From Methylobacterium sp. B4 (GTDB taxonomy: Bacteria > Pseudomonadota > Alphaproteobacteria > Rhizobiales > Beijerinckiaceae), in contig NZ_QJJJ01000026.1 of assembly GCF_003201865.1 (NCBI RefSeq), forward strand, positions 1-58,852: a stretch of DNA of 58,852 nt, in the 5' to 3' direction. Both the position numbers and the translations under genes were made by a program. Numbering within the stretch: the stretch's first letter is position 1; each line of letters starts with the position of its first letter. The notes under the pieces are model-generated. The model ran no database searches and was not told the origin of the DNA. It was given only the letters and a program-made list of their open reading frames with translations. Shown piece by piece: positions 32,552-40,838 of the stretch.

Positions 32552-34789
32552 TCAGAACCGCACCGTCATCGTACCGGTGAAGCGGCGCGGCGCGCCGGGA
32601 TAGACCCGGAAGCGGTTGAGCGAGCTCTCGTAATACTCCGTGTCGAAGAGGTTCTCGACATTCAGCCCGAAGCGGAAGTTCTCGTAGCGGTAATAGGCCA
32701 GCGCATCGACGGCGATGTAAGCCGGCAGGACGAAGCTGTCGGCGGCATCGGCCGCCCGCTCACCGACGCCGCGCACGCCGCCCCCGATCCCGAGGCCCTT
32801 CCAGGGACCGGCCTGCACCTCGTGGACCGCGAGTAGGCTGCCCGAATGGCGCGGCACGTTGATGAGCGGCGTGCCCACCGGCAGCACGTTGTCCCGCGTC
32901 ACCACTGCGTCGGCATAGACGTAGCCGGCCAGCAGCTTGATCTCCGGCGTGATCTGGCCGGCGGCGGTCAGCTCGAAGCCCTGGCTGCGCACCGCGCCCG
33001 CGGCGAGCGAGAAGGCCGAGTTGTTGGGATCGGGCGTCAGCACGTTCTCCCGGTCGACCCGGAAGGCGGTGGCGGTGAGCGCCAGCGCGCCGCCGAACAG
33101 GTCGAACTTGCTGCCGACCTCGTAGCCGATGCCCGTCTCCGGCGCGAACGGACCGGAGACCGCCACGGCGGCGGCATCGGGGCCGATATTGGGCCGGAAG
33201 CTGGTGCCGACATTGGCGAAGAGCGCGAGTTCCGGAATCGGCTGGTAGACGAGGCCCGCGCGCGGAGTGGCCGCGAAATAGGTCTGATCGACCTGGGAAC
33301 GCGGGATGCGCTCGCGGAAGGACTGCTCGAAGAAGTCGAAGCGCACGCCCAGCAACGCCTTCCATTCCGGGCTGAGGCTGATCTGGTCCTGCGCGTAGAG
33401 CGCCGTGTTGGTGATCCGCTCGAGATTGTTGCGCGGGATGGTGATCGGCGGCAGCGGCTGGCCGTAGCGCGGATCGTAGATGTCGATGGCGTAGGGGCTC
33501 GTGCGGAAGTTCGAGCGCAGATAGAGCACGCGGCTGTCGGTGCTCTCGCGCTCGAAGCCCAGCAGCACCGTGTGGCCGATGCCGGCGGTGTCGAAGCGCC
33601 CGACCACCTCGGCCTGGCCGATCGCCGTGTCCCAGCGGTAGTCGCGCACGTTGCGGTCGCGGGAGACGGTGCGGTTGTCGGCGGCGATGGCGCGGATTTC
33701 GGCGGATTCACCCTCCAGCGTGCCGGTGTTGAAGTGGGTGGCGAGCCGCATCTGCCAATCGGCGTTGAAGCGGTGATCGACCCGCACCTGCATGGTATTG
33801 TTGGTCTGGTAGGTGCTCTGGCCCGGCTCGCCGAGGAAGCGCGAGATCGGCAGCAGGCCGAGCCGGCCATTGATGGCGATGACGCCGCGGTCGAACACGA
33901 TACGGTTGCGCAGGAACTCGGTCTCGACGGTGATCCGCGTGTCCGGGGTGATCTGCCAGCTCAGGACGGGCGCCACGAGCAGCCGGTCGCCGTCCACGAA
34001 ATCGCGAAAGCTGCCCTGGCGGCCGGCGGCGAGGTTGAAGCGGTAGAGAAGCGTGCCGTCCTCGTTGAGCGCGCCGCCGGAATCCACCGTGCCGCGGAAC
34101 TGTTCGAACGAGCCCCACAGCCCGCCCATCTCGAGGAAGCGCTCACGCGTGGGCTGCTTGGTGACGATGTTGACGAGCCCGCCCGGATCGCTGCGCCCGA
34201 ACAGCCCGCCGCCGGGGCCTTTCAGCACCTCGACGCGCTCGACGTTCTGCGTGTCCGGCGGGGGCGGCGTGCCGCGGTTCAAGGGGAAGCCGTTCTTGTA
34301 GATCTCGGAGGTCGTGACCCCGCGGATGGCGTAGCTGAACACCGACAGGCCGCCGAAATTGTTCTGCTGCGCCACGCCCGGCGTGTAGTTGAAGACGCGG
34401 TCGACGCGGGTGGCGGCGAGATCCGTGATGACTTCGCGCGGCGCCACCGTCACGATCTGCGGCACGTCGCGCTGGGGCGTGTCGGTCTTCGTGCTGCTCA
34501 CCGCGCGGTCGGCGCGGTAGCCCGGCGTCGGACCGATCAGGCCGATCGCGCCGCCCGCCGCCGTCCCGCCGGTCGGCGCCCCGTTGCCGACGCCGCGGCC
34601 GGAGGCCTCCCCCTCGACCGCGAGTTCCTCCAGCGTCACCGATTCCTGCGCGAGCGCGCCGGAGCCCGGCAGCAGCGCAGCGAGCAGAATTGCCGGCCAG
34701 CCACGGCGGATTGCGGCGCGGTCCGGCTGCGCGGGCGGGCGTGCCTGCGAGCCTTCCTCTCCGCCAATCAGGTTCGTCCGGACTCTCAC
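32552..34789 (-). CDS. TonB-dependent receptor of the siderophore class
   Basis: About 745 residues. The signal is around AILLAALLPGSGALAQ, followed by an Ala/Gly linker and a plug domain (about 110-215; RDVPQIVTVAPREVITD, GPGGGLFGRSDPGGLVNIV). The 22-strand barrel ends in MTVRF. The plug is FhuA/FpvA-like (TIGR01783 type), not BtuB-like. The GTG start at 34789 is the best available but has a weak ribosome site. A cobalamin riboswitch immediately upstream suggests uptake of cobalamin, another corrinoid, or a cobalt chelate. Confidence 0.85.
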   Translation of the reverse strand: MRVRTNLIGGEEGSQARPPAQPDRAAIRRGWPAILLAALLPGSGALAQESVTLEELAVEGEASGRGVGNGAPTGGTAAGGAIGLIGPTPGYRADRAVSSTKTDTPQRDVPQIVTVAPREVITDLAATRVDRVFNYTPGVAQQNNFGGLSVFSYAIRGVTTSEIYKNGFPLNRGTPPPPDTQNVERVEVLKGPGGGLFGRSDPGGLVNIVTKQPTRERFLEMGGLWGSFEQFRGTVDSGGALNEDGTLLYRFNLAAGRQGSFRDFVDGDRLLVAPVLSWQITPDTRITVETEFLRNRIVFDRGVIAINGRLGLLPISRFLGEPGQSTYQTNNTMQVRVDHRFNADWQMRLATHFNTGTLEGESAEIRAIAADNRTVSRDRNVRDYRWDTAIGQAEVVGRFDTAGIGHTVLLGFERESTDSRVLYLRSNFRTSPYAIDIYDPRYGQPLPPITIPRNNLERITNTALYAQDQISLSPEWKALLGVRFDFFEQSFRERIPRSQVDQTYFAATPRAGLVYQPIPELALFANVGTSFRPNIGPDAAAVAVSGPFAPETGIGYEVGSKFDLFGGALALTATAFRVDRENVLTPDPNNSAFSLAAGAVRSQGFELTAAGQITPEIKLLAGYVYADAVVTRDNVLPVGTPLINVPRHSGSLLAVHEVQAGPWKGLGIGGGVRGVGERAADAADSFVLPAYIAVDALAYYRYENFRFGLNVENLFDTEYYESSLNRFRVYPGAPRRFTGTMTVRF

Positions 34790-34910
34790 GATGCGCGCTC
34801 GGGGCTGTTCGGAGGCGAGCCGCGGCGCGTGCCCGGTCGACGGCGCGCACAGAGATGCGCTCGCCGCTCGGACACACCGCCGGAACACCCCGTCCGGGGG
34901 ACATGGTCGC

Positions 34911-35095
34911 GCCGAGGCAGGTCTCCTGGCTCACGGGTCGACACCCCCCTCGGCCTTCCCGGTGCACGGGGCACCAGTGACCTTTTACGACGGGGACTTA
35001 CCGCTCACAGTTGCGGGGGCAGCTCCGGCTTTGCCCCGAAGGACGGACCGAATTCCCTCTTAGCCCGCGGGCGACGAGTCCGCAGGAACCTTGGC
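34911..35095 (-). promoter_or_regulatory. Cobalamin riboswitch
   Basis: On the minus strand it opens with AAGGTTCCTGCGG and GCTAAGAGGGAATTCGGT. It continues with GGAGCTGCCCCCGCAACTG, GCGGTAAGTC, CACTGGTGCCCCGTGCACC, GGGAAGG and ends GAGCCAGGAGACCTGCCTCGG. These include the B12-box GCCAGGAGACCTGCC and the CCCGCAACTGTGAGCGG element, so the identification is firm. It precedes the TonB receptor by about 120 nt. Repression by adenosylcobalamin is expected. Confidence 0.96.
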
Positions 35096-35409
35096 CGCAT
35101 TACCTTCGCTGCAATGCGGCACCCGGTCAACGACCGGAGGAGCGAAACGTAACAACATAACACTCCCTGTGTCCGGCCGGCCACGGCGTCCCCTCCCGTC
35201 TGCCGCCCGGAGGCAAGGCCGAGGGCAGCGACGACCGGCGATTTCGCGGCACGCTTTTAGGCAAGATTAACCAAGATCCCGTTCAATGACGAAGGCTTAA
35301 GGTTGATCCTTCCCTAACCGGCGAAGCCATCCCGCGCGCCATTTCCGTGCATCCGCATCGGGAATGACGGTGGGAGCCGTGCGGGATCCGCGTACCGAGT
35401 ACCGCCTCC

Positions 35410-36552
35410 ATGGACATCGCCGAGCTCGTCCAGAACCGTTCCGCCCGGCCTGTCCGCCGTCGGCGCCGGCTGCCGGTCGCGGCGCTCGCGCTGACCGCCC
35501 TCGGGGGTCTGGCGCTCGCCGGCATGCTGCAGCCGCAGGATGCGGCGGCGCCGGCCGCGATGGACGGCGCGCAGGCATCGGGCGGCACCGAGCGGGCAGA
35601 GACCGATCAGGCGGCCGCCCTGGCCTGGATGCTCGATCCCGCGCCCGTTCTCCAGACGGCCAGCCGCGGCTTCACGCAGGCAGCGCCGCGCACCGTGGTC
35701 CCGGTGCCGGCAGCCGCGGAGCCCGCCGCGGCCCTGGCCGCCCTCCCCACGGCCGAAGTAGCCGCCGCGGCCCCGGCCTTGGCCGCCCGCCCCGCCCCGC
35801 CCACCGCGGCCCGCATCGCACTCACCGTTCCGCTGCCCGTGCGCCGGCCCGAGGGGTTCCGCCTCGAGCCGCCGATGCAGACGGCGCGCCTCGGCAGCGC
35901 CCGCGTCGCGGCGGCGTCCTCGCCGCGCGCGGCCGAGTCGACCCGCAGCGTGTTCAGCGCCGCGGTCACCGACGACCGCTCGTTCTTCGAGAAGATGTTC
36001 GATCTGCCCGCCGCCCCGTCCCAGGAGAAGGCCATGGCCTACGCGGCGCTGGACAGCGGCGCCGTCGATTCGGCGGCCCGGCGGCGGCTCGTCCCGGGTC
36101 CGGTCGCGGAGCCCGGCGTGGCCGTCTACGACATCAGCGCCGCGACCGTGACGCTGCCGAGCGGTGAGGTGCTGGAAGCCCATTCGGGTCTCGGCGTCGC
36201 CCAGGACAATCCGGACTACGTCCACGTGCGGATGCGCGGCGCCACCCCGCCCGGCGTCTACGACCTGAGGGAGCGCGAGGCGTTGTTCCACGGCGTGCGG
36301 GCGATCCGCCTCAACCCGGTGGGCGGCTCGCGCGCGATCCACGGGCGCGACGGCATCCTGGCCCACACCTACATGCTCGGCCCGAGCGGCGCCTCCAACG
36401 GCTGCGTGGTGTTCAAGAACTACACCCGCTTCCTGCAGGCCTATCTGCGCGGCGAGGTCCGGCGCATGGTCGTCGTGCCGGGCGCCGCCCCGGGCGTCTT
36501 CGCCAACCGTCGCGGCACCGCGACGCGCCGTTCGGCCTCGGCCTCGGATTGA
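35410..36552 (+). CDS. DUF2778 (Tlde1-type L,D-transpeptidase-like) protein, second copy
   Basis: 380 residues. A basic N-terminus and single membrane segment (about 20-40; PVAALALTALGGLALAGML) precede a long Ala/Pro/Thr linker to about 230. The DUF2778 domain spans about 240-365, with AVYDISAATVTLPSGEV, RGATPPGVYDL, HGRDGILAHTYMLG and SNGCVVF. It is strongly similar to the gene at 23597, including the pre-domain segment SFFEKMFDLP / TFFEKLLGV. Likely an anchored periplasmic cell-wall enzyme. Confidence 0.8.
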   Translation: MDIAELVQNRSARPVRRRRRLPVAALALTALGGLALAGMLQPQDAAAPAAMDGAQASGGTERAETDQAAALAWMLDPAPVLQTASRGFTQAAPRTVVPVPAAAEPAAALAALPTAEVAAAAPALAARPAPPTAARIALTVPLPVRRPEGFRLEPPMQTARLGSARVAAASSPRAAESTRSVFSAAVTDDRSFFEKMFDLPAAPSQEKAMAYAALDSGAVDSAARRRLVPGPVAEPGVAVYDISAATVTLPSGEVLEAHSGLGVAQDNPDYVHVRMRGATPPGVYDLREREALFHGVRAIRLNPVGGSRAIHGRDGILAHTYMLGPSGASNGCVVFKNYTRFLQAYLRGEVRRMVVVPGAAPGVFANRRGTATRRSASASD

Positions 36553-36587
36553 GCGATCCCAAAAGATCACCCCTCTGGCGGGGCGCC

Positions 36588-36655
36588 GGAGCAGTGCCCC
36601 GGCTCCCTTTCAACCCAGGCTCTGCCCTGGACCCGCGAAAGGGCTTGCCCTTTCG
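36588..36655. repeat. Nested hairpins, REP-like intergenic element
   Basis: GGAGC (36588-36592) pairs with GCTCC (36602-36606), and the perfect CGAAAGGGC-TT-GCCCTTTCG lies at 36636-36655. The intervening CAGGCTCTGCCCTGG is also self-complementary. Elements of this type recur between genes in alphaproteobacteria. Between convergent genes it may end transcription from both sides. Confidence 0.5.
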
Positions 36656-36686
36656 GAAACCCTGATTTCGGCCGCCGCGGGGCCCG

Positions 36687-37049
36687 TCAGCCCTTGGAGA
36701 CGGGTTTGATCTTGAGCTGGTCGATCGCCCATCGCCAAGTGCCGTCGTTCTGGCGGCGCGCCGCCTCGACGGAGATCGAGCCGTTCGGAAGACGGGCGAA
36801 CGTGAGCGCGAGATCGCCCTGGCGGATGGCCGGCAGCGTCTCGGGCTCGGGAAAGTCGGACTTGCGCGCCAGCAGGTCCGTGTAGAAGCGGCGGATCTCC
36901 TCCGTACCCGTCGCCACGACATCACCCGCGGCCAGCACCGCCTGCGGCTCGTAGAGGGCTACGAGGCCTTCCGCGTCGCCCGCATTGGCCCGGGCATGGA
37001 ACAGTCGAGCCAGATCCTCCGGCTCCCTCGCAGGTTCCCGATCACTCAT
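36687..37049 (-). CDS. SnoaL/NTF2-like protein (YybH type)
   Basis: 120 residues: LARLFHARANAGDAEGLVAL, YEPQAVLA, GTEEIRRFYTDLL and DGTWRWAIDQLKI give the ketosteroid-isomerase-like cone fold of the SnoaL/DUF4440 group. No specific function can be assigned. It lies 42 bp downstream of the OsmC gene on the same strand. Confidence 0.75.
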   Translation of the reverse strand: MSDREPAREPEDLARLFHARANAGDAEGLVALYEPQAVLAAGDVVATGTEEIRRFYTDLLARKSDFPEPETLPAIRQGDLALTFARLPNGSISVEAARRQNDGTWRWAIDQLKIKPVSKG

Positions 37050-37091
37050 CGCTCGTCTCCTCCCATTCGCGTGGCAGTCACTTCAGGCGCT

Positions 37092-37535
37092 TCACTTGAG
37101 GCGCTCGCCCCGTCCGTCCCGCACCGCGACGGTGACCGGGATGCCGGCCTTGACGCTCTCGGAGACGGTGCAGAACCGTTCGAACTGTTCGAGCACCCGG
37201 TCGAGCCGGTCCATCGACCCGGCCTCCGCCCCGACGGCGATGTCGACCTCGATGCCGACGAGGCGCAGCCGCCCCTCGTCGTTGCGGGCGACGCGCCCGA
37301 TCGCCTCGGCGCTGACGCCGCCGCCCTCCTGCCGGTACTTCCCGAGCGCGAAGACGAGACTCGCGCACAGACAGTTGCTCACCGCGGCGATCAGCACCTG
37401 TTCCGGCGAGGGGCCGGTCCCGCCGCCGATCGGCACGGGTTCGTCCGTCAGCAGCGGCGCGAAGGCTTCGCCGAATTCGACCCGGAAGGCATAGGCCTCG
37501 ACCTGCCGGATGCGGATGCTGTGCTTGTCCGACAT
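37092..37535 (-). CDS. OsmC/Ohr-family thiol peroxidase-like protein
   Basis: 147 residues. The two redox cysteines of the family are in AVSNCLCASL and ERFCTVSESV. The fold normally reduces organic hydroperoxides using a cysteine pair. Divergent from the PAS gene; the 160-bp region between them holds the palindrome at 37615-37630. Confidence 0.82.
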   Translation of the reverse strand: MSDKHSIRIRQVEAYAFRVEFGEAFAPLLTDEPVPIGGGTGPSPEQVLIAAVSNCLCASLVFALGKYRQEGGGVSAEAIGRVARNDEGRLRLVGIEVDIAVGAEAGSMDRLDRVLEQFERFCTVSESVKAGIPVTVAVRDGRGERLK

Positions 37536-37614
37536 GCTGGGCTTCCTCCCCCTCCCTAACGATCGAGGCCGGATCTCGTTCGCGGCGTCGCGCCTGCCTT
37601 GACCTTCTAATCGT

Positions 37615-37630
37615 ATTTGGTATACCAGAT
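37615..37630. promoter_or_regulatory. 16-bp palindrome ATTTGGTATACCAGAT, oxalate operator A
   Basis: The core TGGTATACCA (37618-37627) is a perfect 10-bp palindrome. On the other strand the full site reads ATCTGGTATACCAAAT, identical at 15 of 16 positions to the site at 42745 in front of oxalyl-CoA decarboxylase. The GTATAC core is typical of GntR/FCD operators. It lies between the divergent osmC and PAS genes, about 625 bp before frc. Confidence 0.65.
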
Positions 37631-37694
37631 GCCAATCGATGGGCCACCGTAAAGAGCGGCCTCGACCGGGGAAGCCAAGGAGGCAGCCGCCGAT

Positions 37695-38144
37695 ATGGAA
37701 CAGGCCCAGGCCTTTGACATATCCGGCCTCGTCGCGGCGATCGGCGACGCGGTCGTGATTTCCGATGCGGACGGACGGATCGTCACTTGGAATCCGGCCG
37801 CCGAGCGAATCTTCGGTTTCACGCAATCCGAGGCTCTCGGCGAGAGTCTCGACCTGATCACCCCGGAGCGTCATCGCCGACGCCATTGGGACGGCTACGC
37901 CAAGACGATGCGTACGGGTGAGACCCGCTACGGCACGTCGCTGCTCAAGGTCCCGGCCCTGCACAAGGACGGTCGGTCCCTCTCCATCGCCTTCACCGTC
38001 GCGCTGCTGCACGACGCGGAGGGCGCGGTCATCGGCATCGCCGCGATCATCCGCGACGAGACCGAGCGCTTTCAGGAAGAGCGCAATCTCCGCCGCCGCG
38101 TGGCGGAACTGGAGGAGGCCCTGGGCACACTCGTCTGCGCCTGA
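37695..38144 (+). CDS. Single PAS-domain protein
   Basis: 149 residues: one PAS domain (about 8-130; AAIGDAVVISDADGRIVTWN, PAAERIFGFTQSEALG) and a short C-terminal helix, without kinase or DNA-binding output. It starts 65 bp after the operator palindrome and ends 108 bp before frc on the same strand, so the two may be cotranscribed. Its role may be as a small sensor acting through protein contacts. Confidence 0.75.
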   Translation: MEQAQAFDISGLVAAIGDAVVISDADGRIVTWNPAAERIFGFTQSEALGESLDLITPERHRRRHWDGYAKTMRTGETRYGTSLLKVPALHKDGRSLSIAFTVALLHDAEGAVIGIAAIIRDETERFQEERNLRRRVAELEEALGTLVCA

Positions 38145-38252
38145 GGCCAAACGAAGTTTCAGCCATTCATTCAGGCCATATTTCGCAAGTCATATTTTTC
38201 GATCTTCACAAACGAAGACCCGAAACAAAGTCTCAATAGGGAGAAAACCGAG

Positions 38253-39503
38253 ATGACTCAGCCGCTCGACGGGATCAAGATCATCGATTTCACGCACGTC
38301 CAGGCGGGTCCCGCCTGCACCCAGCTCCTCGCGTGGTTCGGAGCCGACGTGATCAAGGTCGAGCGCCCGGGCTCCGGCGACGTGACGCGTAACCAGCTTC
38401 GCCACGTCGAAGATGCCGACGCCCTCTACTTCACGATGCTGAACTCCAACAAGCGCTCGCTGACGCTGGACACCAAGACCGCGCAGGGCAAGGAAGTCCT
38501 GGAGAAGCTGATCCGCGATTCCGACGTCATGGTCGAGAATTTCGGCCCCGGCGCGCTCGACCGCATGGGCTTCACCTGGGCCCGCATCCAGGAGCTCAAC
38601 CCGGGCATGATCCTCGCCTCGGTGAAGGGCTTCTCCGACGGCCACCACTACGAGGACCTGAAGGTCTACGAGAACGTGGCGCAGTGCGCGGGCGGTGCCG
38701 CCTCCACCACCGGCTTCTGGGACGGCCCCCCCACCGTGTCGGCCGCCGCGCTCGGTGACTCCAACACCGGCATGCACCTGGCCATCGGCATCCTCACCGC
38801 GCTGCACGCCAAGACCAAGACCGGCAAGGGCCAGAAGGTCGCCGTGTCGATGCAGGACTCGGTGATCAACCTCTGCCGCGTGAAGCTGCGCGACCAGCAG
38901 CGCCTCGACGCCATCGGCTACCTCGAGGAATACCCGCAGTACCCGCACGGCGAGTTCACGGACGTGGTGCCGCGCGGCGGCAACGCGGGCGGTGGCGGCC
39001 AGCCGGGCTGGGTGCTCAAGTGCAAGGGCTGGCAGACCGACCCGAACGCCTACATCTACTTCACCATCCAGGGTCACGCCTGGGCCCCGATCTGCAAGGC
39101 CCTCAACAAGCCCGAGTGGATCGAGGATCCGGCCTACAACACCCCCCGCGCCCGCCAGGACAAGATCTTCGAGATCTTCGCCTTCATCGAGGATTGGCTG
39201 GCCGACAAGACCAAGTTCGAGGCGGTGGACGTCCTGCGCAAGTTCGACATCCCCTGCTCGCCGGTTCTCTCCATGAAGGAGATCGCCGCCGATCCGTCGC
39301 TGCGCGCCAGCGGCACCATCGTCGAGGTGCCGCACCCGAAGCTCGGCTCGTACCTGACCGTCGGCTCGCCGATCAAGTTCTCGGACACGAAGGTCGACAT
39401 CAAGGCCTCGCCGCTGCTCGGCGAGCACACCGATGAGGTCCTGAAGGATCTCGGCTACTCCCCCGAGCAGATCGCCGCGATGCACGAGTCCCGCGCGGTC
39501 TGA
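38253..39503 (+). CDS. frc: Formyl-CoA:oxalate CoA-transferase (Frc)
   Basis: 416 residues, class III CoA-transferase. The catalytic Asp169 is in AALGDSNTG at the same number as in Oxalobacter Frc, and the glycine loop GGGGQPG is at 246-252. It transfers CoA from formyl-CoA to oxalate, giving oxalyl-CoA for the decarboxylase at 40839. GGGAGAAA precedes the ATG. An intrinsic terminator follows. The pathway serves oxalate use and acid tolerance and feeds formate to methylotrophic oxidation. Confidence 0.95.
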   Translation: MTQPLDGIKIIDFTHVQAGPACTQLLAWFGADVIKVERPGSGDVTRNQLRHVEDADALYFTMLNSNKRSLTLDTKTAQGKEVLEKLIRDSDVMVENFGPGALDRMGFTWARIQELNPGMILASVKGFSDGHHYEDLKVYENVAQCAGGAASTTGFWDGPPTVSAAALGDSNTGMHLAIGILTALHAKTKTGKGQKVAVSMQDSVINLCRVKLRDQQRLDAIGYLEEYPQYPHGEFTDVVPRGGNAGGGGQPGWVLKCKGWQTDPNAYIYFTIQGHAWAPICKALNKPEWIEDPAYNTPRARQDKIFEIFAFIEDWLADKTKFEAVDVLRKFDIPCSPVLSMKEIAADPSLRASGTIVEVPHPKLGSYLTVGSPIKFSDTKVDIKASPLLGEHTDEVLKDLGYSPEQIAAMHESRAV

Positions 39504-39652
39504 CGGGTGAAGAGCGGCGGCCCCGGCTTCCGGGACTGCCGCGCATGATGGTCCGACCCGTTCGGCCATAGACCTTCCCGGGACGAGGCATCGCCCCGGG
39601 ACGCTTGACCGGGCAAGGCGCCCGGAGTTCTTTTCCTCCTCCGATGACTTGA

Positions 39653-39680
39653 CCGGGCCGATCTTTCGGCCCGGTTTTTT
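39653..39680 (+). terminator. Intrinsic terminator of frc
   Basis: CCGGGCCG (39653-39660), a 6-nt loop, CGGCCCGG (39667-39674), then six T. A textbook rho-independent terminator about 150 bp after the frc stop. Confidence 0.9.
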
Positions 39681-39853
39681 GTGTTTTTTCCGAGCATGCT
39701 CCGCGCGAGCGCGAACGTCCGGCACGGCGGAAGCGCCGCCGGCGCGATCAAGGACCCCCGCTCGGATCGACGGCGCACCGGTCACGCGCCGCGGAAACCT
39801 TGGCGCGTGACGGTCAATCGCGTGGCCAGACCCTCCGCGGACGGCCGGAACCG

Positions 39854-40573
39854 CTATCCGAAGAAATCGCCGAGGAAGAAATCGACGGCCTGGGCCACCA
39901 CGTCCGGGTTGTAGGCGTGCGGCCCGTCATACTCGACATAGGTCAGGTCGTAGCCGGCTTCGCGCAGCAGCCGAGCGTGCTTGCGGGCGCTGCGGTCGAT
40001 CGGAATCTGCTCGTCGCGCGTGCCGTGCGACAGGAAGATCTTCGGGGCGCCCGCCTGGACCTGCACCGACATGAAGCCGGCCGAGGACACGATCAGGTGG
40101 CTGACCCGGTCGCCGTTGGTGAGGCCGAGCGAGAGCGCGTAGCTGCCCCCGTCGGAATGGCCCGCGAAGGCGAGATGGCGCGGATCGATCAGGAAGCGGT
40201 CGGCGACCTCGGCCAGCGCCCGGTCGAGCCGCTCGCGGTCCGGCCCGTTGCCGACGATCACGAGATCCCAGGTCGGGTGCAGGGATTGGGGCACCAGCAG
40301 CAGGAAGCCGCGCTTCTGCGCGTGCTCCTCCAGCATCGGCAGGATCTTTTCCGCGTAGCCCCCGCCGCCGTGGAACAGCACGACGAGCGGCGTCGGCAGG
40401 CGCGGGTCGATATGCTCGGGCACGCGGATCAGCGCGTCGCGGGTCTCGAACAGACCGAGCGCGTGGCGCCCCGGCGGCAGCGGCTCCTTGCTCGGCAGGC
40501 GCGGCAGGAAGGCGAGCCGGCCGGCGAGCCGGGGATCGAGGGCGACCGAAGGATCGAACGGGGACGAGGCCAT
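39854..40573 (-). CDS. Alpha/beta hydrolase (phospholipase/carboxylesterase type)
   Basis: 239 residues. VVLFHGGGGYAEKILPML holds the oxyanion-hole HGGGG. The nucleophile is in AFAGHSDGGSYAL (GxSxG), the acid in HGTRDEQIPID, and the catalytic His in DGPHAYNPD. No signal peptide, so cytoplasmic. Substrate unknown; polyhydroxybutyrate-depolymerase-like and dienelactone-hydrolase-like proteins share this pattern. It lies between the two oxalate genes but is separated from oxc by a terminator. Confidence 0.82.
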   Translation of the reverse strand: MASSPFDPSVALDPRLAGRLAFLPRLPSKEPLPPGRHALGLFETRDALIRVPEHIDPRLPTPLVVLFHGGGGYAEKILPMLEEHAQKRGFLLLVPQSLHPTWDLVIVGNGPDRERLDRALAEVADRFLIDPRHLAFAGHSDGGSYALSLGLTNGDRVSHLIVSSAGFMSVQVQAGAPKIFLSHGTRDEQIPIDRSARKHARLLREAGYDLTYVEYDGPHAYNPDVVAQAVDFFLGDFFG

Positions 40574-40764
40574 GGAGCGTCTCGCTGAGGAAGCGCAACC
40601 CGAGCCCCTGATGCCGAGATGCCCGCGACGGCGGACCTCGAAGCAGCCCGGAACCACGATCCCCCCGGTGTCCGGAAAGGCGGTCCCGGGGCTTTCGTCG
40701 CGCGTGCTTCGAGGCGTCGCTTCGCTCCGCACCCCAGCAGGAGGGACGAAAGTGCGTGCCGGAC

Positions 40765-40803
40765 AAAAAAGGACCGCGGCGCCCATTTGGGGCACCGCGG
40801 TCC
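40765..40803 (-). terminator. Intrinsic terminator of oxc
   Basis: On the minus strand GGACCGCGG (40803-40795), a 15-nt loop, CCGCGGTCC (40779-40771), then six T (40770-40765). It follows the oxc stop by 35 bp. Confidence 0.9.
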
Positions 40804-40838
40804 GGCTCAGTCGAAGTGGTAGGCGGGCAGTGCCCGCC

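Noticed and set aside
32552..34888. BtuB assignment from the cobalamin riboswitch
   Set aside because: The plug and length are of the siderophore-receptor type. Only the regulation points to cobalamin, so I kept the name general.
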